Source of the DNA: a virus
Direction: 5' to 3' (one strand)
Virus record (IMG/VR): IMGVR_UViG_3300021093_000228
Coordinates: 1 to 33,140 of that record
DNA: 33,140 nucleotides
Shown piece by piece: positions 7,727 to 15,393 of this stretch. Within the stretch, counting starts at the first letter, position 1; every line of letters begins with the position of its first letter. Below the pieces are notes generated by a model, which saw only the letters and a program-made list of their open reading frames with translations, was not told where the DNA came from and searched no databases. The translations under genes were made by a program, and so were the position numbers.

Positions 7727-8860
7727 ATGTCCGTTGGTAGCAATTTACAAGAAATGGAAAACGTAGTAACCAAAGGAGCAAAGGCAGCCGATCCCATGCC
7801 AAAGTTGGATCTGGATACCCCAGGTCAAACTGCAAGTTGGGAAGATCTTGGCGGACCAACTCCAGAAAATTACAAGTCCGACGATGATTCGGCAAAACTA
7901 AAAGAACCTAGTGCAACCCTTAAGCAAGTTAAGGATGTTGTAACTAAAGGTGCTAAGCCTGCCGAGGCAATGCCTGCTGGTATGAAGGAAGAAACTGAAG
8001 CAGAAGAGGATGAAGTCCTTGAAGATGCTGAGGAAGAAGTTCTGGAAGTAGAAGCAGAAGGCGAAGAGGTTGCCGAAGAAGAGGAAGAGGAAGAAGAAGT
8101 CGCTGAAGAGACTGAAGCAGAATTCAGTGTCGAAGAAGATGTTCAGGCACTCTTCACTGGTGAAGAGCTTTCCGAGGAGTTCCAAGAGAAAGCACGTACC
8201 ATTTTCGAAACTGCTATTAAGACAAAGGTTGCCGAAGTTAAAGAGCAAATTGAATCTCAATACGAAGCAGCACTGATTGAAGAAATTCAATCAATTAAAG
8301 AAGAGTTGACAGATCGTGTTGATGCATACCTTGAGTATGTTGCTGATGAGTGGATCGCAGAGAACACTCTAGCAATTGAGCACGGTCTGAAGACTGAAAT
8401 GACCGAATCATTCCTTGCAGGAATGAAGAGTCTTTTTGAAGATCATTATGTATCAATCCCTGAAGATAAATATGATGTTATCGAGAGTATGGTAGATAAG
8501 CTTGATGAAATGGAGACTAAACTCAACGAGCAAATTCAAAGAAATGTTGCTCTTAATAAGAGATTAGCAGAGTCCACATCCGACGTAATTTTTGCTGAGG
8601 TATCCGAAGGTCTAGCACTTTCGCAGAAGGACAAACTCGCTTCTCTTGCAGAAAATGTTGAGTTTGATAGTGAAGCTAACTATCGTGAGAAACTAGTTAA
8701 GTTGAGAGAATCATATTTCCCAACTAACGCTGGTACTCAAAGAAGCAAAACCGAAACAGTATCGGAAGAAGTAACATCTGAAGAGCAATCGATTCAAGAA
8801 TCATATTCTCCAATGATGTCTGCATATCTTCAGACACTCGGCAGAGCTGCTAAAAAGTGA
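7727..8860 (+). CDS. 22: Prohead scaffolding core protein gp22
   Basis: This is the major internal scaffold around which the capsid assembles, later degraded by gp21. It has 377 residues, longer than T4 gp22 (269). The C-terminal 250 residues are helical and charged with coiled-coil character, as expected. The extra length is N-terminal: residues 1-90 carry two copies of a motif, VVTKGAK plus a following Met-Pro, at residues 13-19 and 71-77, and residues 85-135 are an almost continuous Glu-rich stretch. Position between genes 21 and 23 is the strongest evidence. The last residues (MMSAYLQTLGRAAKK) resemble the conserved gp22 C-terminus that contacts the capsid shell. Confidence 0.9.
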   Translation: MSVGSNLQEMENVVTKGAKAADPMPKLDLDTPGQTASWEDLGGPTPENYKSDDDSAKLKEPSATLKQVKDVVTKGAKPAEAMPAGMKEETEAEEDEVLEDAEEEVLEVEAEGEEVAEEEEEEEEVAEETEAEFSVEEDVQALFTGEELSEEFQEKARTIFETAIKTKVAEVKEQIESQYEAALIEEIQSIKEELTDRVDAYLEYVADEWIAENTLAIEHGLKTEMTESFLAGMKSLFEDHYVSIPEDKYDVIESMVDKLDEMETKLNEQIQRNVALNKRLAESTSDVIFAEVSEGLALSQKDKLASLAENVEFDSEANYREKLVKLRESYFPTNAGTQRSKTETVSEEVTSEEQSIQESYSPMMSAYLQTLGRAAKK

Positions 8861-8912
8861 TCTCTTTATCATAAAAAATCAAACTATAACACTTCCAAAG
8901 AGGTAAAATCAA

Positions 8913-10337
8913 ATGCAAATGTTCAATACCGAGCATCTGCAGGAGAAGTGGGCACCAGTTCTAGACTATGATGGTCTTGATCCTATTAAGGATTCCCATC
9001 GCAGAATGGTTACCGCAGTTCTCCTGGAGAACCAAGAAAGAGCAATCCGCGAAGAGCGCGAATTCCTCTATGAAGCACCAACCAATGGCACCGGTTCATC
9101 TGGTGGCACCGCAGGTTTCTCTGCCACTGCTTCTTCCCCAACCGCAGGTTTCGACCCTGTTCTGATCTCACTGATCAGACGCTCAATGCCTAACCTGGTC
9201 GCTTATGACCTCGCTGGCGTTCAACCAATGAACGGTCCTACTGGACTTATCTTCGCAATGCGTTCACGCTATGCTAACCAAACTGGCGCTGAAGCATTCT
9301 TCAACGAAGCAGATACTTCCTGGTCCGCAACCAGTGCAAGCAGACTTCCTGGAGACGTTGGTTCTGGATACACCCAAAATGAGGGTGCTCTTACCGGCGG
9401 CGCAGTTGGTTTCGGTACTACCGCTACCCCATCAGCATTCAACCCTGCTGCTCTTAACCCAGAGGGTTCACAAGCTGCTGGTACATACCCAACTGGTCGT
9501 GGTATGGACACCGAAGATGCTGAAGCACTTGGCGACGGCACTGCTGGTGAATTCAACCAGATGGCATTCTCGATTGAGAAAGTCACTGTTACCGCTAAGT
9601 CACGTGCTCTGAAGGCAGAATACAGCCTTGAGCTTGCACAAGACCTTAAGGCAATCCACGGCCTGAATGCTGAAGCGGAACTCGCAAATATCCTCTCAAC
9701 TGAGATTCTTGCTGAGATCAACCGCGAAGTTATCAGAACCGTTTATAAGGTTGCTGAGTCTGGTGCTCAAACCAACGTTGCTACCGCTGGTGCTTTCGAC
9801 CTCGACGTTGACTCTAACGGTCGTTGGTCAGTTGAGAAGTTCAAGGGTCTTATCTTCCAAATCGAGCGCGATGCCAACGCAATCGCACAAAGAACTCGTA
9901 GAGGGAAGGGTAACATGATCCTCTGCTCCGCTGATGTTGCTTCGGCACTCACCATGGCAGGCGTTCTTGATTACACCCCTGCACTCAACGCTAACCTCAA
10001 CGTTGATGACACTGGTAATACCTTTGCTGGTGTTCTCCAAGGTAAGTACAGAGTATACATCGATCCATATTCTGCTAACCTTGCTGCTGATCAGTACTAC
10101 GTTGTTGGTTACAAGGGTTCCAGCCCATATGACGCTGGTCTCTTCTACTGCCCATATGTTCCTCTCCAAATGGTTCGTGCCGTTGGCGAGAACACCTTCC
10201 AGCCAAAAATTGGCTTTAAGACCCGTTATGGTCTTGTTGCCAACCCATTCGCTGAGGGTACAAGCGCAGGTCTTGGTCGCCTTGCTGTTAACGCTAACCG
10301 TTACTACAGAAGAGTCAAGGTTCAAAACCTCATGTGA
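8913..10337 (+). CDS. 23: Major capsid protein gp23 precursor
   Basis: This is the HK97-fold major head protein (474 residues; T4 precursor 521). The N-terminus MQMFNTEHLQEKWAPVLD and the RRSMPNLVAYDLAGVQPMNGPTGLIFAMRSRY region (about residues 88-120) are hallmark gp23 sequences. In T4 the first 65 residues are a propeptide removed by gp21; an equivalent, Gly/Ser/Thr-rich end of the prosegment lies near residues 50-75 here. The ribosome site AGAGG is at about 8899-8903. A second in-frame ATG at 8919 is possible. Base use is visibly more C- and G-rich at third positions than in neighbouring genes, as expected for the most highly expressed late gene. A strong terminator follows. Confidence 0.98.
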   Translation: MQMFNTEHLQEKWAPVLDYDGLDPIKDSHRRMVTAVLLENQERAIREEREFLYEAPTNGTGSSGGTAGFSATASSPTAGFDPVLISLIRRSMPNLVAYDLAGVQPMNGPTGLIFAMRSRYANQTGAEAFFNEADTSWSATSASRLPGDVGSGYTQNEGALTGGAVGFGTTATPSAFNPAALNPEGSQAAGTYPTGRGMDTEDAEALGDGTAGEFNQMAFSIEKVTVTAKSRALKAEYSLELAQDLKAIHGLNAEAELANILSTEILAEINREVIRTVYKVAESGAQTNVATAGAFDLDVDSNGRWSVEKFKGLIFQIERDANAIAQRTRRGKGNMILCSADVASALTMAGVLDYTPALNANLNVDDTGNTFAGVLQGKYRVYIDPYSANLAADQYYVVGYKGSSPYDAGLFYCPYVPLQMVRAVGENTFQPKIGFKTRYGLVANPFAEGTSAGLGRLAVNANRYYRRVKVQNLM

Positions 10338-10360
10338 TTTAATTCACAAGATCATAACGA

Positions 10361-10385
10361 GAGGGGCATGTGCCCCTCTTTTTTT
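10361..10385 (+). terminator. Rho-independent terminator after gene 23
   Basis: A perfect 7-bp GC-rich stem (GAGGGGC / GCCCCTC) with a four-base loop is followed by seven T residues. It closes the capsid transcription unit. Confidence 0.93.
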
Positions 10386-10386
10386 A

Positions 10387-10394
10387 TCTAAATA
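10387..10394 (+). promoter_or_regulatory. Possible late promoter after the gene 23 terminator
   Basis: TCTAAATA differs from TATAAATA at one position. It directly follows the terminator T-run and precedes the next start by 20 bases, so a restart of late transcription here is plausible. Confidence 0.45.
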
Positions 10395-10414
10395 AAAATA
10401 AAACCATTAGTAAG

Positions 10415-10573
10415 ATGAAACCAACCCCAAGAGAAGCAAAGGTAATTCACGAACACTATGAAAGAGTAGTTGAGCATCTCATCAATGAAGGTTATGCTGC
10501 CGATAAAGATGGTGCAGATAGCATCATTCATGGTATGAGTGAAGAGTGGTATAATTTAATTATTGCTGAATGA
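10415..10573 (+). CDS. Small 52-residue protein, unknown function
   Basis: The start chosen is the first ATG after the gene 23 terminator; the frame stays open further upstream, but that part would lie across the terminator hairpin. The peptide (MKPTPREAKVIHEHYERVVEHL onwards) is mostly helical with a C-terminal SEEWYNLIIAE. It resembles short phage proteins of unknown function that carry an EHY-V-LI-EGYA pattern in which a helix is followed by a helix-turn, but I cannot assign a role. The following structural gene starts four bases after its TGA. Confidence 0.68.
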   Translation: MKPTPREAKVIHEHYERVVEHLINEGYAADKDGADSIIHGMSEEWYNLIIAE

Positions 10574-10576
10574 TAA

Positions 10577-11122
10577 ATGGCATCTGCTTTTGACAAACAA
10601 ATACAAAATAGAAATTTTCTTTCGCCAGTTGGGTTTAGATTTACCCTGGCAAAATATCCAAAAGTTTCTTTTTTTGTAACATCTGCTAGACTGCCAGAAA
10701 TTACACTCGGAACAGCGATTCAACCATCATATCTTAAGGACCTCGATATTCCTGGAGAAAAGTTGGTTTATGGTGATTTTAATTTGAGATTCTATGTTGA
10801 TGAAAACATGGAAAATTATATGACCATTCATAATTGGTTAACTGGTCTTGGATTTCCAGAAACCGCACAACAATACATCAACGTAACAACAAATGATGAT
10901 GCTCTTAGAGATCCAAAAGAGGCATTTAGTGATGGTACGCTAAGGATTCTCAATAGCAATTATAGAGATACTGCTTTAGTTAAGTTTAAGGATTTATTTC
11001 CAATTGCAATATCATCTTTAGAATTTGAATCTTCAGATACTGACATCAACTACTTTACAGCAGACGTAACTTTCAAGTATACTGTCTATAATATCCTAGG
11101 AACTGACGGCAATCCTTTATGA
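10577..11122 (+). CDS. Tail tube-family protein (gp3-like tail completion or tube-end protein)
   Basis: The 181-residue product has the architecture of the T4 gp19/gp54 tube superfamily: an N-terminal strand block (SPVGFRFTLAKYPKVSFFVTSARLPEI), a central block with IPGEKLVYGDFNLRFYVDENMENYMTIHNWL and a C-terminal pair (PIAISSLEFESSDTDINYFTADVTFKYTVY). Its length is close to T4 gp3 (176), and in cyanomyoviruses the gene between 23 and uvsY is, as I recall, usually labelled gp3, the tail completion and sheath stabiliser protein. Alternatives are the tube initiator gp54 or a second tube paralogue. The structural role is well supported, the exact gene number is not. The stop overlaps the uvsY start as ATGA. 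Confidence 0.8.
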   Translation: MASAFDKQIQNRNFLSPVGFRFTLAKYPKVSFFVTSARLPEITLGTAIQPSYLKDLDIPGEKLVYGDFNLRFYVDENMENYMTIHNWLTGLGFPETAQQYINVTTNDDALRDPKEAFSDGTLRILNSNYRDTALVKFKDLFPIAISSLEFESSDTDINYFTADVTFKYTVYNILGTDGNPL

Positions 11123-11550
11123 ATCTTGATGAAATTCAGGAGATGTGGCAGAGAGATTCTGTCATTGACCCTGATAATTTACACGATGAATCTTTAAAAA
11201 TTCCTCAACTTCACGCAAAGTATTATACACTCTATAATACTATTACTCTTTTGCGCGAAAAAGCAAGGGAAACCTACAATAGAGTTAAGTTAGAACGTTA
11301 TAATTACTACACTGGGAAGGCACCAGCAGAGGTTTATATTGAAGAACCTTTTCCATATAAAGTTAGAGATAAAGAGGCACTACAAAGGCATATGGATGCT
11401 GACGAGAAGTTGAACAAGATAGATCTTAAAATCCGATATTATGACATCATGTTAAAGTTCCTTGAGGAAATTATTAAAACAGTTTCAAATAGAACTTTTC
11501 AAATTAAAAACGCAATTGAGTGGAATCGTTTCCAATCTGGTTTCAACTGA
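11119..11550 (+). CDS. uvsY: Recombination mediator protein UvsY
   Basis: UvsY loads the UvsX recombinase onto gp32-covered single-stranded DNA. The protein has 143 residues (T4 UvsY 137). The N-terminus MNLDEIQEMWQRDSVID parallels the T4 start (MRLEDLQEELKKDVFID), and the middle carries the YNRVKLERYNYYTGKAP segment matching the T4 basic helix and YYSG turn, then DADEKLNKIDLKIRYYDIMLKFLEEI, ending NRTFQIKNAIEWNRFQSG like the T4 end (SRGFAIKHIQDMRAFEAG). The gene overlaps the upstream stop (ATGA) and is followed by uvsW, the same neighbourhood as in T4. UvsX, its partner, is at 30003-31010. Confidence 0.92.
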   Translation: MNLDEIQEMWQRDSVIDPDNLHDESLKIPQLHAKYYTLYNTITLLREKARETYNRVKLERYNYYTGKAPAEVYIEEPFPYKVRDKEALQRHMDADEKLNKIDLKIRYYDIMLKFLEEIIKTVSNRTFQIKNAIEWNRFQSGFN

Positions 11551-11553
11551 GAC

Positions 11554-11561
11554 AATAAATA
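11554..11561 (+). promoter_or_regulatory. Late promoter element upstream of uvsW
   Basis: AATAAATA, one mismatch to TATAAATA, begins four bases after the uvsY stop and lies 23 bases before the uvsW start. T4 uvsW is a late gene as well, which fits. Its final base is the first base of the leader hairpin. Confidence 0.65.
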
Positions 11562-11583
11562 CCCATAGGTGATACTTATGGGT
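11561..11583 (+). promoter_or_regulatory. Leader hairpin at the uvsW start
   Basis: ACCCATA (11561-11567) and TATGGGT (11577-11583) form a perfect 7-bp stem with a nine-base loop containing GGTGA. The 3' arm ends one base before the ATG. The only Shine-Dalgarno-like bases (AGGTGA) fall at the stem-loop junction and in the loop, so the structure may control or position translation initiation. It lacks a T-run and is therefore not a terminator. Confidence 0.6.
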
Positions 11584-11584
11584 T

Positions 11585-13048
11585 ATGTCTCATTTGGTTA
11601 TTTCTAAAAAGAACGAAGTATATCTTCAAATAAAAGCAGAACCGCATGTCTATTACGAACTAGCAGATCAGTTCACATTTGACGTGCCAGGCGCAAAATT
11701 TATGCCTCAGTATCGCAACAAATACTGGGATGGAAAAATTCGTTTATTTAATACGCAGACTGGTGAGATTTATGTAGGTCTGTTGGATAAAATCACACAT
11801 TTTTGTGAGACTCATAATTATAGTTTTGAATTTGTAAATAATAAGTTCTATGGTTTACCATTTGAAGTCAATGATATGATTTCAAAAGAAGGTGTAAAAG
11901 ATTATATGAATTCTATCTGTAAGTATTCTCCCCGTGAATACCAAGTTGAGGGAGTATACGACGCCCTAAGACATAATAGAAAGCTGCTGATATCTCCAAC
12001 TGCTTCTGGAAAGTCTCTGATGATATATTCGATTGTGAGATATTACGTTGAGAAAGGACAAAATACTCTGATAGTCGTGCCAACGACTTCCCTTGTAGAA
12101 CAGATGTATAAAGACTTTGAAGATTATGGGTGGGATGTCGGTTCATATTGCCACAAGATCTATGCAGGAAAAGAAAGAGAGACTGACTCACAGGTTATCA
12201 TTACAACCTGGCAGTCCATCTACAAACTTCCCCGTCAATACTTTTCAAGATTTAATGTGGTTGTTGGAGATGAAGCACACCAGTTTAAGTCTAAGTCTCT
12301 AATATCTATAATGTCTAAACTTTCAGATGCAAAATATCGTTACGGTTTTACCGGTACTCTGGATGGTACACAGACGCATAAGTGGGTATTGGAAGGTCTC
12401 TTTGGTCCTTCATATAAGATTATCAGAACAGAAGAACTGATGAAGAAGGGTCATGTTGCTAAGTTAGATATCAATGTTCTTCTATTGAAACACTCACCAC
12501 ATAAGTTTGAAAATTTTGAAGAGGAAGTCCAATACATTATCAACCATGAAAGACGTAACAAATTTATACGAAATCTTGCCCTTGATCTTAAAGGTAACAC
12601 TTTGATTCTCTTCTCAAGAGTAGAAGGTCACGGCCAACCTCTTTATGAATTAATAAATAGTAGCAAAACTGATGAACGTCATGTGTTCTTTGTTCATGGT
12701 GGGGTCGCTACTGAAGACCGCGAAAAAGTAAGAGAAATCACCGAAAAAGAAAATAACGCAATCATTGTTGCTTCTTATGGGACATTTTCTACGGGGATTA
12801 ACATTAAAAATTTACACAACGTTATCTTTGCTTCACCTTCAAAGTCTAGAATTCGTAATCTCCAAAGTATAGGAAGAGTTTTAAGAAAAGGCAACAATAA
12901 AACAAAGGCAACTTTGTATGATATTGCTGATGATATTAGTTACAAGTCAAGAAAAAATTATACACTCAATCACCTAATAGAAAGAATAAAAGTTTATAAC
13001 GAAGAAAATTTTAATTATGACATTGTAAACATACCGCTTAAAAACTAA
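11585..13048 (+). CDS. uvsW: UvsW RNA-DNA and recombination helicase
   Basis: UvsW is a superfamily 2 helicase that unwinds R-loops and branched recombination intermediates and shuts down origin-dependent replication late in T4 infection. The protein has 487 residues (T4 503). The first 100 residues form the small UvsW N-terminal domain (YRNKYWDGKIRLFN). Motif Q is near 115 (YSPREYQVEGV), Walker A is PTASGKS at 138-144, DEAH lies near 229, motif III is FTGT near 254, and motifs IV-VI include SYGTFSTGINIKNL and QSIGRVLRKG in the C-terminal half. The start follows a hairpin without a spaced ribosome site. The stop overlaps the next start (TAATG). Confidence 0.95.
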   Translation: MSHLVISKKNEVYLQIKAEPHVYYELADQFTFDVPGAKFMPQYRNKYWDGKIRLFNTQTGEIYVGLLDKITHFCETHNYSFEFVNNKFYGLPFEVNDMISKEGVKDYMNSICKYSPREYQVEGVYDALRHNRKLLISPTASGKSLMIYSIVRYYVEKGQNTLIVVPTTSLVEQMYKDFEDYGWDVGSYCHKIYAGKERETDSQVIITTWQSIYKLPRQYFSRFNVVVGDEAHQFKSKSLISIMSKLSDAKYRYGFTGTLDGTQTHKWVLEGLFGPSYKIIRTEELMKKGHVAKLDINVLLLKHSPHKFENFEEEVQYIINHERRNKFIRNLALDLKGNTLILFSRVEGHGQPLYELINSSKTDERHVFFVHGGVATEDREKVREITEKENNAIIVASYGTFSTGINIKNLHNVIFASPSKSRIRNLQSIGRVLRKGNNKTKATLYDIADDISYKSRKNYTLNHLIERIKVYNEENFNYDIVNIPLKN

Positions 13049-13458
13049 TGGGAGATGAATTTCACGCTGCAATAAAATTAATTTCTGGGGAAGAAATATT
13101 TGCCCTTATCTCAATAGATGAAAATGATGGTGATCCAATTTTGTTGTTACAAAATCCAGTTATAATGAAAGTTTTAGAAAGCCCCCATGGAACTTATGTC
13201 AAAGTAAAACCGTGGATGGATATCCCTACCGATGATCTTTTTGTTTTGAAATTAGATAAAATTATTACTATGAGTGAAGTTAATGATAAAAAAGTTATAG
13301 GATTCTATGAAAAATATCTTAGAGATGAAGACGATGATGCAAGTGAATTTTCCGAACCAAATAAAGTAAATATTTCAAATAAGATGGGTTATGTCTCTTC
13401 TGTAGATGAAGCGAGGAAGAAACTTGAAAGAATCTTTAAAGGTATTAAAGAAAGCTAA
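13048..13458 (+). CDS. Sm-like protein, paralogue A
   Basis: A 136-residue protein sharing a block pattern with three other small proteins in this window. Its blocks are IKLISGEEIFALI at 9-21, LLQNPVI at 33-39, KPWMDI at 54-59 and LDKIITMSEVNDKKVIGFYEKYL at 69-91. This strand order and the SGE/NP/PW landmarks agree with the Sm-like protein of putative cyanophage origin whose crystal structure was published from marine metagenome sequence. Members of the Sm fold form rings that bind RNA or act as protein scaffolds; no activity is known for this one. This copy has an extra charged C-terminal tail (95-136). The start overlaps the uvsW stop; gene 55 follows after a promoter. Confidence 0.75.
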   Translation: MGDEFHAAIKLISGEEIFALISIDENDGDPILLLQNPVIMKVLESPHGTYVKVKPWMDIPTDDLFVLKLDKIITMSEVNDKKVIGFYEKYLRDEDDDASEFSEPNKVNISNKMGYVSSVDEARKKLERIFKGIKES

Positions 13459-13507
13459 TGTCTCATCTTCAAACCTAACAAAGGTATTCTACTTAGATTT
13501 GCCAAAG

Positions 13508-13535
13508 TTGTCAAGTCTTTAAAATATGGTATAAT
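13508..13535 (+). promoter_or_regulatory. Sigma70-type early promoter for gene 55
   Basis: TTGTCA at 13508-13513 and TATAAT at 13530-13535 are separated by 16 bases, and the -10 is extended (TGG before TATAAT). Transcription would start near 13542, about 27 bases before the gene 55 ATG. The 110-base gap between the Sm-like gene and gene 55 contains no other gene. Confidence 0.82.
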
Positions 13536-13568
13536 ATACATAACATTTTTTAATTGAATAACAATGTC

Positions 13569-14084
13569 ATGCCAAAAAAGAAATCAGAACATTATGTCAA
13601 CAACAAGGAACTTCTAGAAGCATTGATCGTTTATAGATCAAAAGTAGAAAAAAGTTTTTTTGAACTCAATGGTAGAGAACCTACTAGAGAAGATAGAGCA
13701 AAGCATTGGAAAGGTAAACCAACCATTCCAAATTATCTTGGAGAATGTTTTCTCAAAATCGCAACTCATCTTTCTTATAAACCCAATTTCGTGAACTACA
13801 TGTTCCGCGATGATATGATTTCTGATGGCATAGAAAATTGTATTCAATATATTCACAATTTTGATCCAAGTAAAAGTACAAATCCCTTTGCTTACTTTAC
13901 CCAAATTATTCACTACGCATTTTTGAGAAGAATACAAAAGGAGAAAAAGCAATTAGAAATCAAAACTAAGATTATTGAGAAGACTGGTTTTGATGAGGTT
14001 ATGATGGTTGACGATAGCTTGCTTTCTGGGCATAGTTCAGACTATAATAGTATTAAGGACGCTATTCAGTATAAATCTCGATGA
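13569..14084 (+). CDS. 55: Late-transcription sigma factor gp55
   Basis: gp55 is the phage sigma factor that directs host RNA polymerase to TATAAATA late promoters. The protein has 171 residues from the ATG at 13569 (T4 gp55 185). A TTG five codons upstream is in frame, but ATG with MPKKKSEHYVNNKELL is the better start. The region from about residue 60 to 130 is a minimal sigma region 2: LGECFLKIATHLSYKPNF, then MISDGIENCIQYIHNFDPSKSTNPFAYFTQIIHYAFLRRIQKEKKQ, containing the aromatic residues used in promoter melting. A short C-terminal tail should hold the clamp-binding motif. It is expressed from a host-type promoter, consistent with switching on the late elements listed here. The stop overlaps gene 47 (ATGA). 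Confidence 0.94.
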   Translation: MPKKKSEHYVNNKELLEALIVYRSKVEKSFFELNGREPTREDRAKHWKGKPTIPNYLGECFLKIATHLSYKPNFVNYMFRDDMISDGIENCIQYIHNFDPSKSTNPFAYFTQIIHYAFLRRIQKEKKQLEIKTKIIEKTGFDEVMMVDDSLLSGHSSDYNSIKDAIQYKSR

Positions 14085-15115
14085 AGGTTGCCATAATTAC
14101 GGATACCCATTACGGTGCCAGAAAGGGTTCAAAACATCTACATGACTATTTTGAACTCTTTTACAACAATGTTTTTTTTCCTGCTATGGAAAAGCATGGA
14201 GTAAAAACAGTCATTCACATGGGAGATGCTTTCGATAGTCGCAAATCTATTGACTATCAAAGTCTTGAATGGTCAAAGAGAGTTGTTTTTAATCCTTTGA
14301 AAAAATACGATGTTCATATGATTGTTGGTAATCATGACACGTACTATAAAAACACGAATGAAGTCAATTCACCAGAACTTCTTCTTCAAACTTATACCAA
14401 CATTAAAACTTATAGTAAAGCCACTGAAGTAAATGTTGGTGGATTAGATATTTTATTTTTACCCTGGATTAATCAAGAAAATGAAGAATCATCTCTTAAA
14501 ACTATCAAAAAGACTTCTTGCAAGGTTGCGATGGGGCACCTTGAACTCCAAGGATTTAGAGTTAATAGACAACTCATCATGGAGCATGGTTTGCAAAGCG
14601 AACTATTTGAGGAGTTCAGTCATGTCTTCTCGGGACACTATCACACTCGATCGTCTGATGGAAAAGTCTTCTACCTAGGCAATCCTTATGAGATGTTCTG
14701 GACTGATGTGAATGATACTCGTGGGTTTCATATTTTTGATACAGAAACTCTAGAGTTAACTCCTATCAACAATCCATATAAGATGTTTTATAACATTTAT
14801 TATGAGGATACTCCGTATCAAATGTTTGACGCTACGGAGTATGAGAATAAAATTGTTAAAGTTGTTGTCCGTAAAAAATCAAATCCAAAAAACTTTGAGA
14901 AATTTATTGATAAACTCTATTCAGTAGGAGTTCAGGATCTAAAGATCATTGAGAACTTTGAAATTCAAGAGAGTGAAGATTTCGAAGTTGGTGAAGATGA
15001 GAACACTATGACAATCTTAAATAGATATATTGAGGAGTCTGAAGTATCTCTAGATAAGGATAAAATCAAAAATATCTTTCAGAGTATTTACAGAGAGGCG
15101 TGTGAAGTAGAGTAA
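14081..15115 (+). CDS. 47: Recombination endonuclease subunit gp47 (SbcD/Mre11-like)
   Basis: gp47 is the nuclease subunit of the gp46/gp47 complex that resects double-strand ends for recombination-dependent replication, and helps degrade host DNA. The protein has 344 residues (T4 339). All calcineurin-like phosphoesterase motifs are visible: ITDTHYG at 6-12, HMGDAFDSR near 46-54, VGNHDTY near 81-87, a GHLELQG block near 151 and SGHYHTR near 186. The C-terminal third is the usual capping and gp46-binding part. It starts on the ATGA of gene 55 and ends on the TAATG of the DUF3110 gene. Confidence 0.96.
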   Translation: MKVAIITDTHYGARKGSKHLHDYFELFYNNVFFPAMEKHGVKTVIHMGDAFDSRKSIDYQSLEWSKRVVFNPLKKYDVHMIVGNHDTYYKNTNEVNSPELLLQTYTNIKTYSKATEVNVGGLDILFLPWINQENEESSLKTIKKTSCKVAMGHLELQGFRVNRQLIMEHGLQSELFEEFSHVFSGHYHTRSSDGKVFYLGNPYEMFWTDVNDTRGFHIFDTETLELTPINNPYKMFYNIYYEDTPYQMFDATEYENKIVKVVVRKKSNPKNFEKFIDKLYSVGVQDLKIIENFEIQESEDFEVGEDENTMTILNRYIEESEVSLDKDKIKNIFQSIYREACEVE

Positions 15116-15393
15116 TGTTTCTTTTAGCAGTCAAAGACCGCAAAGATGATGGTGCTTATGCTGTAATTGACCAAAATGGAGATAAAGTTCTCTTTTTGTT
15201 CGAAGAAGAGGATGATGCCACTCGTTACGCCATGATGCTTGAAGAACAGGAAGATTCTGAAATGGACGTTGTAGAAGTTGACGATGCCCTTGCCATAAAA
15301 ACTTGTAGGATGTATAATTACAAGTATGCTGTGATCACACCAAACGATATCGTTATTCCCCCTAAATTGAATGATAACCTTTCACAAGATTAA
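15115..15393 (+). CDS. DUF3110 family protein (cyanobacterial type)
   Basis: A 92-residue protein between the two recombination nuclease subunits. The segment FLLAVKDRKDDGAYAV, then VLFLFEEEDDATRYAMMLEEQED and a final MDVVEVDDALAIKTC match the pattern of DUF3110, a family I know chiefly from cyanobacteria and their phages, with the EDEDDATRFA-like core. Its function is unknown. In T4 small genes also separate 47 and 46, but not this family. Its presence is one of the better host indicators in the window. The C-terminus overlaps gene 46 by 23 bases. Confidence 0.85.
   Translation: MFLLAVKDRKDDGAYAVIDQNGDKVLFLFEEEDDATRYAMMLEEQEDSEMDVVEVDDALAIKTCRMYNYKYAVITPNDIVIPPKLNDNLSQD

Noticed and set aside
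9269-10325. Several overlapping open frames on both strands inside gene 23.
   Set aside because: They arise from the biased codon use of the capsid gene and have no supporting start signals or domains.
12650-12657. ATAAATA-type octamer inside uvsW (and a similar one near 29460 in gene 43).
   Set aside because: The motif is short and frequent in AT-rich DNA; neither copy precedes a gene start at a useful distance.
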